DNA of 64,000 nucleotides, taken from positions 310,001-374,000 of the forward strand of contig NZ_LFLU01000002.1 of the NCBI RefSeq assembly GCF_001189965.1, given 5' to 3'. Each line of letters begins with the position of its first letter. The first letter of the stretch is position 1. The notes under the pieces were generated by a model. The model saw nothing but the letters and a program-made list of their open reading frames with translations. It did no database searches and was not told the DNA's origin. The stretch is from Herbaspirillum rhizosphaerae. GTDB taxonomy: Bacteria > Pseudomonadota > Gammaproteobacteria > Burkholderiales > Burkholderiaceae_D. A program made the translations under genes and the position numbers. Positions 1 to 8,114 of the stretch are shown here, piece after piece.

Positions 1-624
1 TTCCGGCATCACGGCGACGGTACAGGCCGAGGTATGGATGCGGCCCTGGGTTTCAGTGGCGGGCACACGCTGCACGCGATGGCCGCCCGATTCGAACTTC
101 AGGCGTGAGTAGGCGCCGAAACCGGCGATACGCACGATGACTTCCTTGTAGCCGCCGATTTCGGAATCGGACGCCGACATCATTTCCACCTGCCAGCGAT
201 TGCGTTCGGCAAAGCGCGTGTACATGCGCAGCAGGTCGCCGGCGAACAGCGCCGATTCGTCGCCGCCGGTGCCGGCGCGGATTTCCAGGAAGATGTTGCG
301 CTCGTCGTTGGGATCCTTCGGCAGCAGCATCTTTTGCAGGTCGGCTTCCAGCGCTTCCATGCGCGCCTTGGCGCCGTTGATTTCTTCCTGCGCGAACTCC
401 TTCATGTCGGGATCCGACAGCAGCTCCTGCGCCGTGACGATGTCGTTGGAGGCCTGCGAATAGGTCAGGTACAGCGCCACCAGCGGACCGAGTTCGGCGT
501 GTTCGCGCGTCATCTTGCGGTAGTTGTCCATGTCGGACGTCGCGTCTTCCTGCATCAGCAGATTGTTGAGTTCTTCCAGCCGTTCGGCGAGCTGGTCGAG
601 TTTGGCGAGCATGGATGGTTTCAT
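1..624 (-). CDS. prfA: Peptide chain release factor 1 (RF1), 3' part outside window
   Basis: RF1 recognises UAA and UAG in the ribosomal A site and triggers release of the finished protein. The visible 208 residues start [16 protein letters not shown] and end [11 protein letters not shown] at the window edge. The RF1 codon-reading tripeptide is present as PAT at residues 188-190, within [16 protein letters not shown]. The catalytic GGQ motif would lie about 40 residues further on and is outside the window. The start at 624 is preferred because the coiled N-terminal domain begins there. hemA lies 100 bp upstream on the same strand, the usual hemA-prfA order, so the two are probably co-transcribed. 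Family assignment is secure. Confidence 0.97.
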   Translation of the reverse strand, partial: MKPSMLAKLDQLAERLEELNNLLMQEDATSDMDNYRKMTREHAELGPLVALYLTYSQASNDIVTAQELLSDPDMKEFAQEEINGAKARMEALEADLQKMLLPKDPNDERNIFLEIRAGTGGDESALFAGDLLRMYTRFAERNRWQVEMMSASDSEIGGYKEVIVRIAGFGAYSRLKFESGGHRVQRVPATETQGRIHTSACTVAVMPE

Positions 625-724
625 GGGCTTACTTTACGTTGAAGAGGGGTGATGCGATGCCCGCTGAAAACATGGGCAGAAGAGAGCCGGTGATCGCCAG
701 GATCACGGCGTACGAATGGAGTCG

Positions 725-2026
725 CTAACGCTTGGTGCGGAACAGTTGCGGCAGCAGCTGGACCAGTTGCGCGCGTTCGTCGCCTTGCGCGTGATGCAGG
801 GCCTGTTGCGGGCCGTGCAGAAATTTGGCGGTGAGGCCTTTGGACAAGGCGTCGAGTACGGCGTCGATGTCTTCGCCTTTGGCCAGCAGTTTGCGTGCGC
901 GTTCCAGTTCGGCCATGCGCAGCGATTCGCCGGCGTCGTGCAGATCCTGAATCACCGGCACCACGGCGCGGCTGTCGATCCAGTGCATGAAGGACTGCAC
1001 ACGGGTTTCGATGATGGCTTCGGCTTGCGCGACGGCGGCCTGGCGGTTTTCGACGCCGCTTTGCACGACCGATGCCAGATCGTCGACGGTGTACAGGAAC
1101 ACGTCGTCGAGGCGGCCGACTTCGGATTCGATATCGCGCGGCACGGCCAGGTCGACCATGAAGATCGGTTTGTGGCGGCGAGCCTTGACGGCGCGTTCCA
1201 CCAGGCCGAGGCCGATGATCGGCAGCGACGAGGCGGTACAGGAGACCACGATGTCGAACTTCGACAATTGCGTCGGCAGATCGGCCAGGCGCAGGGCCGA
1301 GCCGTTGAAGCGATGCGCCAGCGTCTCGCCGCGTTCCAGCGTGCGGTTGGCGACGGTCAGCGATTTCGGATTCTGTGCAGCAAAGTGGGTGGCGCACAGC
1401 TCGATCATTTCACCGGCGCCGATGAATAACACGTTCTGGCCCGAGATGGAGTCGAAAATCCGTTGCGACAAACGCACCGCAGCGGCGGCCATCGACACGC
1501 TGTGCGCGCCGATTTCGGTGGTGCTACGGACTTCCTTGGCGACCGCGAAGGTGCGCTGGAACAACTGATGCAAATAGGTGCCGAGACCGCCGGCGGCATC
1601 CGCCTGGCGCACGGCATCCTTCATCTGGCCGAGGATCTGCGGTTCGCCCAGCACCATCGAATCGAGCCCGGAGGCGACGCGGAAGGCATGGCGCACGGCA
1701 TTATCCTGCGGCAAGGCATACAGGAAAGGCCGCAGGTCGGCGTAAGAAAGCTTGTGATAGTCGGCCAGAAAATGCGCCGTGCTGTCGATCGCGGCATCGA
1801 TACCGCCATGCGCAGCCGTGCTGGCGGCATACAGCTCAGTGCGGTTGCAGGTCGACAGGATCGCCGCTTCGCCGGTCTGCGCCAGAGTCGAGCTCAAATC
1901 GGCACGGCCGAACCAGGCACGCGCCGAAGCCACCGCCTGACCGATCTGGTCAGCCGGGAACGCAACCTTCTCGCGCAGGGAAACCGGCGCGGTGGTGTGG
2001 TTCAGTCCGACGGCAAGCAGGTGCAT
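725..2026 (-). CDS. hemA: Glutamyl-tRNA reductase
   Basis: This enzyme reduces glutamyl-tRNA(Glu) to glutamate-1-semialdehyde with NADPH, the first committed step of tetrapyrrole synthesis by the C5 pathway. The 433 residues are full length for the family. The N-terminal catalytic domain opens [20 protein letters not shown] and has the nucleophilic cysteine at C60 in [11 protein letters not shown]. The NADPH-binding domain follows with [15 protein letters not shown], and the C-terminal dimerisation helices contain [19 protein letters not shown] sequence. It precedes prfA on the same strand. A TATAAT-like -10 lies about 55 bp upstream of the start. Nothing is unusual in the catalytic motifs. 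Confidence 0.97.
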   Translation of the reverse strand: MHLLAVGLNHTTAPVSLREKVAFPADQIGQAVASARAWFGRADLSSTLAQTGEAAILSTCNRTELYAASTAAHGGIDAAIDSTAHFLADYHKLSYADLRPFLYALPQDNAVRHAFRVASGLDSMVLGEPQILGQMKDAVRQADAAGGLGTYLHQLFQRTFAVAKEVRSTTEIGAHSVSMAAAAVRLSQRIFDSISGQNVLFIGAGEMIELCATHFAAQNPKSLTVANRTLERGETLAHRFNGSALRLADLPTQLSKFDIVVSCTASSLPIIGLGLVERAVKARRHKPIFMVDLAVPRDIESEVGRLDDVFLYTVDDLASVVQSGVENRQAAVAQAEAIIETRVQSFMHWIDSRAVVPVIQDLHDAGESLRMAELERARKLLAKGEDIDAVLDALSKGLTAKFLHGPQQALHHAQGDERAQLVQLLPQLFRTKR

Positions 2027-2079
2027 GGCGTGTTTTACGGGGCTCGACAGCGTGAAAAATGGGGAAATATCAACTCGGT

Positions 2080-2085
2080 ATTATA
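2080..2085 (-). promoter_or_regulatory. Possible -10 box of the hemA promoter
   Basis: On the minus strand this hexamer reads TATAAT, 54 bp before the hemA ATG, in the 126-bp gap between hemA and the alpha/beta hydrolase gene. I see no good -35 hexamer at 16-18 bp, so the call rests on the -10 alone. Confidence 0.35.
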
Positions 2086-2152
2086 CCCGCTGCACGTAAA
2101 GGGGTTTTGAACTGTATCAATAATGACTATATGCGCAGACTATTGGCCGACG

Positions 2153-3082
2153 TCAGCGCGAGACAGGGTCTGCAGCAATTTTTGCCATATGGGCAACTAT
2201 TTCTCCGGCGTATCGTTCCGGCTGTTCCAGGTCGGGAAAATGTCCGCAATCGGCGAAGCGGCGGATCTCCAAGTGCGGCAGCAATTCCCGCAAGGATTCC
2301 GGATCGGTCGCGCGATGCGAGCGGTCCTGATCGCCCCAGATCAGCGTGCAGGGAAGGACGAGAGAAACCTCGCCCGGAGCCAGAACGGTCTCCCGCAGCA
2401 GGCCCTGCACCACGCCTGCCAGGCAAAAACAGGCGCCGGCATCGAAGGCTTGCCGCGTTGTCTGCTGGAACGGCGCCGCATTGGTCGATGCCGGCAAGGC
2501 GCTGCGATGCCACAGATGCGCCAGCTTGCGGCGCGCCAGCCAGGTGATGAACTGCCCTGCAACCGGAACCCGCAGCGGCTGCGGAATCATGCGGTAAGCC
2601 CAGGCTTGCATCGCGGCCAGCGACGGCGTTTGCGACAGCATCAGGCTGGCAATGCGCGTCGGCGCCAGTTGTGCAGCCCGGATGGCGTACAAGCCGTTGG
2701 CGCAACTGAAAGCCAACGTGGCTTGTGCAACACTGAGCTGGTCAAGAACGGCGAGCACGGCTCGCGCTCCCTGGTCAAGGCCATGTCCATAATCCGCCGC
2801 CGGCAGCGAAAAGCCGAAACCGGGCATGTCAAAGCACACCACGCGAAAACGCGGCATTAGCAGAGCGATAAGACGCTGGTAATGCGCCACGACATTGGGG
2901 CCATCGGGAGTGAAAACGATGCAGGGACGATCGGCGGGACTGTTTTCATTGCCCGGTTCGCTTGCCGAATCGAAGACGTGCACGCGTCCCGCAGCAGTCT
3001 CGACGTACTTCAGATTCGCAGGTGTACCGGCCAGCGATGCCGACAGGCGCGTCAGGAAGTAATCGGTGCGGGATCGCGGCAT
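2153..3082 (-). CDS. Alpha/beta-hydrolase fold protein with altered nucleophile elbow
   Basis: This 309-residue protein has the alpha/beta-hydrolase layout: an oxyanion-loop region (FTPDGPNVVAHYQRL), a nucleophile-elbow strand, an acid region (LIWGDQDRSH) and a late histidine (ADCGHFPDLEQPE). The elbow is AFSCA (in TLAFSCANGLYAIRA) where GxSxG is normal. The serine is kept but both small glycines are replaced by alanine. There is no signal peptide, so it should be cytoplasmic. It lies 5 bp after the stop of an OmpR-type regulator on the same strand and is probably co-transcribed with it. The substrate cannot be told; esterase, lactonase or haloperoxidase-like activity are all possible. Confidence 0.8.
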   Translation of the reverse strand: MPRSRTDYFLTRLSASLAGTPANLKYVETAAGRVHVFDSASEPGNENSPADRPCIVFTPDGPNVVAHYQRLIALLMPRFRVVCFDMPGFGFSLPAADYGHGLDQGARAVLAVLDQLSVAQATLAFSCANGLYAIRAAQLAPTRIASLMLSQTPSLAAMQAWAYRMIPQPLRVPVAGQFITWLARRKLAHLWHRSALPASTNAAPFQQTTRQAFDAGACFCLAGVVQGLLRETVLAPGEVSLVLPCTLIWGDQDRSHRATDPESLRELLPHLEIRRFADCGHFPDLEQPERYAGEIVAHMAKIAADPVSR

Positions 3083-3087
3083 GGACG

Positions 3088-3789
3088 CTATTTCTTGACG
3101 GCGGGCGCCGCCAGCTGTTCCAGCTGATAGCCGTAGCCGTACACCGTAGTCAGCCGGAAACCCTTTTCCGGTTTCAGCTCCAGCTTGTTGCGCACGCGCG
3201 AGATATGGGTGTCGATGGTGCGGGTCGGCAATTCGTTTTCGTCTTCCAGACCCCAGACGCTTTCCTGCAGGTAAGCGCGGGACAATGGCCGGCCAAGATT
3301 GCCGAACAGCAAAACCGCCAGCGCAAATTCCTTTTGCGTCAGCGTCGTGGCGCCGCCGGCGTGGGTGACGATGTGTGCAGGCGATTCAAAGACGTAGTCG
3401 CCGAATTGCTGCACCTGTTTTTCGTCATGGTCCGGATAGGCGCGTTGCAGCAGCAGCTTGACGCGCGCCGCGATCGCATTGCGCCGCAGCGGTTTGAATT
3501 CGCTGTCGATCAGGCGTTCGCCGGCAGACTCTGCCGGCAAGCCAGCCAATGCAGCCAGGTCGGATGGCGTATCCGTCGCCAGCAGCAGCACCGGAATGGC
3601 GGGCATCCTGGCGATCTGCAATATGTCCGCCAGATGCATACCGGCGCCGGCGATATCCACGATCAGCAAGTGCGGATGCGCGCGCCGCAGATCGGCGCGT
3701 TGCTGCACGCCCTGGCAATCGTGCGCAGGCAGGCTGCGTGCGATCAGGGCGATGTCGGCGGCGGAGCTGCTGAAGATGGAGATGTGCAT
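3088..3789 (-). CDS. OmpR/PhoB-type regulator with degenerate receiver domain
   Basis: The C-terminal half (about residues 125-228) is a clear OmpR/PhoB winged helix: LTQKEFALAVLLFGNLGR, then TRTIDTHISRVRNKL and a VYGYGYQLE wing. The N-terminal receiver domain (residues 1-115) is poor. The usual acidic pair after beta strand 1 is missing (ISIFSSSAADIAL). A possible phospho-acceptor aspartate remains in LLIVDIAGAG, and the conserved lysine may be in DSEFKPLRR. No histidine kinase gene is nearby. It is followed 5 bp later by the alpha/beta hydrolase, its likely co-transcribed partner. It may act without phosphorylation, but that is inference. Confidence 0.85.
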   Translation of the reverse strand: MHISIFSSSAADIALIARSLPAHDCQGVQQRADLRRAHPHLLIVDIAGAGMHLADILQIARMPAIPVLLLATDTPSDLAALAGLPAESAGERLIDSEFKPLRRNAIAARVKLLLQRAYPDHDEKQVQQFGDYVFESPAHIVTHAGGATTLTQKEFALAVLLFGNLGRPLSRAYLQESVWGLEDENELPTRTIDTHISRVRNKLELKPEKGFRLTTVYGYGYQLEQLAAPAVKK

Positions 3790-3842
3790 GGCGCGGGGAG
3801 AGAGCGGATGCCTGAAGAGCTGAAACGATAGCCCCGGAAACT

Positions 3843-3869
3843 ATTGCGCCGGATCAGGTCCGGCGCAAT
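3843..3869. terminator. Perfect 11-bp hairpin between minE and the regulator
   Basis: ATTGCGCCGGA and its exact complement flank a 5-base loop (TCAGG). It lies downstream of the min operon and just before the regulator gene (both minus strand). There is no T-run on either strand, so it may block or stabilise transcripts but is not a textbook intrinsic terminator. Confidence 0.5.
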
Positions 3870-3873
3870 GGAC

Positions 3874-4017
3874 AGAATCTGCTTGAGATCTGTAGCGAGA
3901 GGCCATCAGTCGGTGGCGGACGGAGCGGAGGAACCGGAGTGTACTTTAGTACATGAGGATTCCGAGCACCGTCCGACGCCGAATCATGGCCTCGCAGTAA
4001 GATCGCAAGCAGATTCT
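3874..4017. repeat. 144-bp imperfect palindromic element, family A, abutting minE stop
   Basis: Left end 3874-3891 and right end 4000-4017 are inverted repeats matching at 17 of 18 positions (they begin AGAATCTGCTTG). Complementarity continues inward with small gaps (GGCCAT, GTCGGACGG-type blocks) to a central hairpin TGTAC-TTTA-GTACA. The last two bases of the element (4016-4017) are part of the minE stop codon. It would fold into a long rod if transcribed from the min operon. Architecture resembles families B and C in this window. No open reading frame of note. Confidence 0.75.
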
Positions 4018-4282
4018 AAGGCGCGTCGGCGTCCGGCAGCACCACATTCACATCCAGCACCTCCAGGTTGCCCTGGCGGTCCAGCGAGATCTTGATGTCG
4101 TCGGCGTTGACCTTGGTGTACTTGGAAATGACCTCGATCAGTTCCTTGTGCAAGGCCGGCAGGAAGTCGTAACCCTGGCCCTGGCGACCGCCGCGTTCGC
4201 GCGCGATGATGATCTGCAGGCGTTCCTTGGCAGCCGTGGCGCTCTTCGCCTTGGGCGGAAACAGGAAGGAAAGCAAAGCCAT
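4016..4282 (-). CDS. minE: Cell division topological specificity factor MinE
   Basis: MinE stimulates MinD ATPase and drives the pole-to-pole oscillation that keeps the MinC division inhibitor away from midcell. The 88 residues are family length. The N-terminal membrane/MinD-contact segment ([23 protein letters not shown]) is followed by the anti-MinCD stretch (IIIARERGG) and the dimeric beta domain ([31 protein letters not shown]). It starts 1 bp after the minD stop, so it is translated from the minCDE message. Its TAG stop is formed partly by the last two bases of palindromic element A. Confidence 0.96.
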   Translation of the reverse strand: MALLSFLFPPKAKSATAAKERLQIIIARERGGRQGQGYDFLPALHKELIEVISKYTKVNADDIKISLDRQGNLEVLDVNVVLPDADAP

Positions 4283-4283
4283 G

Positions 4284-5099
4284 TCATTTACCTCCGAAAA
4301 TACGCTGGAGCAGGCCCGGCTTTTCGTAGCTGGTAAAGCGCAGCGGCAGGTCTTCGCCGAGGAAGCGGCTGACCAGATCCTGATATGCCTCGGACACGTC
4401 GGTCTCTTTCAGGTGGATCGCAGGATTGCCCTGGTTGGAAGCGTGCAGCACGGATTCCGATTCAGGAATGATGCCGATCAGCGGGATGCGCAGGATTTCC
4501 TGCACGTCGGTATAGGACAGCATTTCGCCGGCTTCGACGCGCTTGGGCGAATAGCGGGTGATCAGCAGATGTTCCTTGACCGGCTCGCCGCCGCTCAGGG
4601 CGCGGCGCGACTTGGCCTGGATGATGCCGAGGATGCGGTCCGAGTCGCGCACCGAAGAGACTTCCGGATTGGTCACGATGATGGCTTCGTCGGCAAAGGT
4701 CAGCGCCATCACGGCGCCGTGTTCGATACCGGCGGGCGAGTCGCAGATGATGTATTCGAAGTCCATCTTTTGCAGGTCGCCCAGCACGCGTTCCACGCCT
4801 TCTTCCGACAGCGCGTCCTTGTCGCGGGTTTGCGAGGCCGGCAGGATGAACAGGTTGTCGCAGTGCTTGTCCTTGATCAGCGCCTGGTTCAGCGTTGCTT
4901 CCTGATTGACGACATTGATCAGGTCGTACACCACGCGGCGTTCGCAGCCCATGATCAGGTCGAGGTTACGCAGGCCGACGTCGAAGTCGATGACGACGGT
5001 CTTGTGTCCGCGCAAAGCCAGACCCGATGCGAAACTGGCGCTCGACGTCGTTTTGCCGACGCCGCCTTTACCGGATGTCACAACGATGATTTTTGCCAC
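4284..5099 (-). CDS. minD: Septum site-determining ATPase MinD
   Basis: MinD is a membrane-cycling ATPase that recruits MinC to the membrane and is displaced by MinE. The 271 residues match the family. The deviant Walker A motif is GKGGVGKTT near residue 11, after [26 protein letters not shown] follows, then DSPAGIE as the switch II/Walker B region. The C-terminal amphipathic membrane-targeting helix is [15 protein letters not shown]. It sits between minC (55 bp upstream) and minE (1 bp downstream) in the usual order on the minus strand. Confidence 0.97.
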   Translation of the reverse strand: MAKIIVVTSGKGGVGKTTSSASFASGLALRGHKTVVIDFDVGLRNLDLIMGCERRVVYDLINVVNQEATLNQALIKDKHCDNLFILPASQTRDKDALSEEGVERVLGDLQKMDFEYIICDSPAGIEHGAVMALTFADEAIIVTNPEVSSVRDSDRILGIIQAKSRRALSGGEPVKEHLLITRYSPKRVEAGEMLSYTDVQEILRIPLIGIIPESESVLHASNQGNPAIHLKETDVSEAYQDLVSRFLGEDLPLRFTSYEKPGLLQRIFGGK

Positions 5100-5154
5100 A
5101 AAAGACTCCTTAGAAGATCAGATTTGATTGTTCGATGAATGTTCGAATACTAAA

Positions 5155-5934
5155 TTATTTGCTGGTATTGATAGCCAACACGTCGATGCGGTCGCCGGTC
5201 AGGCGTACCTGCACCTGTTTTTGCGCCAGTTCCGGCGGATGGCCGTTCTCAAAGGTACGGTAGACGCCGGCAATCGACACCAGTTCCGCTTCCAGGCTCG
5301 CTGCGAAGATGCGCGCGCCGGTATTGCCGCTGGCGCCGGCCAGGGCGCGGCCGCGCAACGGGGCGTACACGTGGATGCTGCCGTCGGCGATGATCTCGGC
5401 GCCGTTGTTGACCGCCGCCATGATCACCAGATCGGCGCCGCGGGCATAAATGCGCTGGCCGGCGCGTACCGGCGTGTCGATGATCATCGTGGCGGCAGCC
5501 GGTGTCGCCTGGGCAACCGGGGCCGCTTGCGTTGGCGCGGCGACAGCAGCAGGAGCGGGGGCCGGTGCAGGCTGCGGGGCTTCTTCTTCCGCAGCAGCTT
5601 CCTGCTGTTGCGGACGCGGCGCGCCGCTGTCGATGGAAAGTCCCTGTGCGGCGATTTCGGCGTGCAGTTCTTCCGGAGCGTTGCGCACGGCGACGGCATT
5701 GAGGCGATAGCGCTTGAACAAGGCCACCAGCGCGGTCCAGTCGATACCTGCGCCGGAAGCGTCCAGTGCGCCGATGTCGAGCACGGCGAATTCGTCTTCA
5801 AAGAAGTCGGAGACGCCGCCGGTCATGTCCTTGAGCGCCTTGTCCAGCGCCGCCGGATCGGTTTCATGCAGGATCGCGGAAATGGCGACCACTGTGGATA
5901 TCTTGATTTCGATCGGTTTACGAGCTTTTTGCAT
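5155..5934 (-). CDS. minC: Septum site-determining protein MinC
   Basis: MinC blocks FtsZ assembly away from midcell and binds MinD through its C-terminal beta-helix domain. The N-terminal FtsZ-inhibiting domain covers about residues 1-105 and begins [16 protein letters not shown]. It is joined to the C-terminal domain (about 155-259, [24 protein letters not shown]) by a long alanine-, proline- and glutamine-rich linker. The linker makes it longer (259 residues) than E. coli MinC, as is common in this group. It is first gene of minCDE. No strong Shine-Dalgarno is visible before the ATG at 5934. Confidence 0.95.
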   Translation of the reverse strand: MQKARKPIEIKISTVVAISAILHETDPAALDKALKDMTGGVSDFFEDEFAVLDIGALDASGAGIDWTALVALFKRYRLNAVAVRNAPEELHAEIAAQGLSIDSGAPRPQQQEAAAEEEAPQPAPAPAPAAVAAPTQAAPVAQATPAAATMIIDTPVRAGQRIYARGADLVIMAAVNNGAEIIADGSIHVYAPLRGRALAGASGNTGARIFAASLEAELVSIAGVYRTFENGHPPELAQKQVQVRLTGDRIDVLAINTSK

Positions 5935-6078
5935 AAATTGTTCAGTGCCTGCGTTTTCCAGCAGGAAAACAGCCAGGATCGTTGCGTTCGGGGATTGTTC
6001 TTAAACCGTCTTGCGCCGGCGCGGTCCAGCCGCCAGCCTGTATTGGTTTGGCATTATACAGTCAGCCGGGCGGCATTT

Positions 6079-6480
6079 TTAGGCTTCCAGCAAGGTTTTG
6101 AGGGCCTCCAGATCGCGCGTCACCCAGGCGGTGTCTTCGTTGAATTTTTCATCGCTCATGCCGGGCTGGCGAAACAAGGTAAAGCTCAGCTCGCAGCCGT
6201 CGCCGTTGGCGACCACGCGCATGGGGATGAAGACGCTTTCTCCAGAGGTAAGCACCACCTCATGATCGAGCACGCCAAAATCGTTGAAGGGTGTGAAACG
6301 CACTTCCAGTTTGCCTTCCGGCGTATCGGCGAGCCACTTGCCATCCACCAGTTCCATGCCTTTACCCAGACCTGAAGCCCATTGCGGCATGTTGGCCGGA
6401 TCGGCAAGAAAGCGGTAAGCATCCTGCACGCTGCGTTCGAGGGTGACGTGGATGACGCGGGTGGGAAGCGGTCTGGACAT
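6079..6480 (-). CDS. SRPBCC (START-like fold) family protein
   Basis: The 134 residues from MSRPLPTRVIHVTLERSVQDAYRFLADPANMPQWASGLG fit the SRPBCC fold: an opening beta strand, the helix containing a DPANMPQW signature, then six strands round a hydrophobic cavity and a long C-terminal helix (FNEDTAWVTRDLEALKTLLEA). The start at 6480 is fixed by AAGGAGATCGCC directly before the ATG. In-frame ATG codons further upstream run into a structured repeat and are rejected. Members bind small hydrophobic ligands or act as cyclases. Ligand and role are unknown here. It lies upstream of minC on the same strand, 144 bp away. Confidence 0.8.
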   Translation of the reverse strand: MSRPLPTRVIHVTLERSVQDAYRFLADPANMPQWASGLGKGMELVDGKWLADTPEGKLEVRFTPFNDFGVLDHEVVLTSGESVFIPMRVVANGDGCELSFTLFRQPGMSDEKFNEDTAWVTRDLEALKTLLEA

Positions 6481-6558
6481 GGCGATCTCCTTGGGCAAGG
6501 AAACCATTATGCCGCCAGGGGATGAAAACCGGACGGACAAAAAAATGCCGGAGACGCC

Positions 6559-6824
6559 AGGGCCTGTTAGCAATGAATTTGCGAGATGCGTTTCAACCAG
6601 AAGGCGTGCTGGCAAGGCGCGTGGCGTAGCAGGTGGTGGGCCCACCTGCAAGCCATGCAACGTGGCCAGCGCGCCTTCTGGTTGAAACCCTTCGGGAACG
6701 GCTGCAGGCGTCGCCTGCCGTTGTTGCAGCTCCTTGCCGTAGCACCGCTACGTCGCGTCGCTGCGCCTAGGCAGTCAACGCCTGCCGCGCGTTCGCACTC
6801 GCAAATTAATTGCTAACAGGCCCT
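6559..6824. repeat. 266-bp structured palindromic element, family C, copy 1
   Basis: Terminal inverted repeats 6559-6585 and 6798-6824 match at 26 of 27 positions (outer bases AGGGCCTGTTAGCAAT). Inside are nested stems: 6590-6612 with 6666-6688 (23 bp, one T.G pair), and an apical hairpin 6629-6636 with 6642-6649 (GCAGGTGG, 5-base loop). Copy 2 is at 44718-44915. The 17-bp part of the inner stem differs at six positions between copies and all six changes are compensated. This copy also has 68 bp absent from copy 2, bounded by CGCCTGCC repeats. No protein-coding potential seen. Confidence 0.85.
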
Positions 6825-6891
6825 ATGGTCTCCGGCAGATTGCTACATTGGCAAGTCCGACGGCTTGCGCCGGACCCGAGGAGCGGAAAAA

Positions 6892-8031
6892 TCAGCCCGG
6901 AACCTTGCCTTCCACGCCTTCAACGTAGAACTTCACGCCGTGCAGGAAGCCGTCGTCAGCCACGGCATCCTTGGCGACCTGTTCCTTGCCGGTGTTGTCC
7001 TTGATCGGACCCTTCCAGATCGGTGCGGAGCCGTCGGCGATGCCCTTCTTGCGCTCTTCGACCAGCGTCTTCACGTCAGCCGGAAGGTCAGGATTGAAGC
7101 CGCCCAGGTCGATGCCGCCTTCCTTCAGGCCGATCCAGGTGCTGCCGGTCTTCCACGAGCCATCCAGCACGGCTTGCACGCGCGCTGTGTAGTAGACGCC
7201 CCAGTTGATCATCGATGCCGCCAGATGCGCCTTCGGACCGAAGCTGGTCATGTCGCTGTCCCAGCCGAATGCGTAGACGCCTTTTTCCTGTGCAGTCTGG
7301 ACGACGGCGGCGGAGTCGGTGTTTTGCATCAGCACGTCGACGCCCTGGCCGATCAGCGTGGTCGCGGCTTCACGTTCCTTGCCCGGATCGAACCACTTGT
7401 TGACCCAGACCACGCGTGTCGTGACCTTTGGATTGATCGAGCGTGCGCCCATGGTGAAGGCGTCGATGTTGCGGATCACTTCAGGAATCGGCACCGAAGC
7501 GACCACGCCCAGCTTGCCGGACTTGCTCATCTTGCCGGCGACCACGCCTGCCAGGTAAGCGCCTTCATAGGTGCGCACGTCGTATTGCGCCAGATTGTCG
7601 GCAGTCTTGAAGCCGGTCGCGTGTTCGAATTTGACGTCCGGGAATTCCTTGGCGACTTTCAGCATCGCTTCCATGTAGCCGAAGGTGGTGCCGAAGATCA
7701 GCTTGTTGCCGTCGGTTGCCAGCTGGCGCATCACGCGCTCGGCGTCGGCTGCCGATTCAGGTACGTTTTCGACGAAAGTGGTCTTGACCTTGTCGCCGAA
7801 CTTGGCTTCGACCGCCTTGCGGCCGTTGTCGTGCGCGAATGTCCAGCCGGCATCGCCAACCGGTCCGATGTAGACGAAGGCGACCTTCAGCGGATCTGCC
7901 TTGGGAGCAGGAGCTGCCGCAGCAGCAGGCGCAGCGGCCGGCGCCGGTTCTTCTTTTTTGCCGCAACCGATCAACGAGGCTGCGGCGATGGTGGCGAGCA
8001 TCGCAATCGAGGCTCTGCGCGAAATTTTCAT
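6892..8031 (-). CDS. BMP/PnrA-family nucleoside-binding lipoprotein of an ABC transporter
   Basis: This 379-residue protein is a Bmp/PnrA-type substrate-binding protein (family of purine-nucleoside binders) anchored as a lipoprotein. The lipobox is SLIGC with the acylated cysteine at C23, followed by an alanine/proline-rich tether and the mature domain starting DPLKVAFVYIGPVGDAGWTFAHDNGRK. Start 8031 is set by the signal peptide MKISRRASIAML and the AGGGAGA ribosome site before it. It is the last gene of the ATPase-permease-permease-binding protein operon (11720 to 6892). An A-rich spacer with three AGCAAAA units separates it from the permease. Purine nucleoside or base uptake fits the neighbouring purine genes; the exact ligand is inferred. 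Confidence 0.9.
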   Translation of the reverse strand: MKISRRASIAMLATIAAASLIGCGKKEEPAPAAAPAAAAAPAPKADPLKVAFVYIGPVGDAGWTFAHDNGRKAVEAKFGDKVKTTFVENVPESAADAERVMRQLATDGNKLIFGTTFGYMEAMLKVAKEFPDVKFEHATGFKTADNLAQYDVRTYEGAYLAGVVAGKMSKSGKLGVVASVPIPEVIRNIDAFTMGARSINPKVTTRVVWVNKWFDPGKEREAATTLIGQGVDVLMQNTDSAAVVQTAQEKGVYAFGWDSDMTSFGPKAHLAASMINWGVYYTARVQAVLDGSWKTGSTWIGLKEGGIDLGGFNPDLPADVKTLVEERKKGIADGSAPIWKGPIKDNTGKEQVAKDAVADDGFLHGVKFYVEGVEGKVPG

Positions 8032-8114
8032 ACTTTTCTCCCTGGGCGTTGTTGGTAAATAAAAAGCAAAACAGCAAAACAGCAAAAATCAAAACATCAG
8101 TCGAACTGCAAAAA

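Noticed and set aside
6481-6660. Longer N-terminus for the SRPBCC protein reaching 6660
   Set aside because: The extra 60 codons are read from repeat element C1 and its flank and show no family sequence, whereas a strong ribosome site marks 6480.
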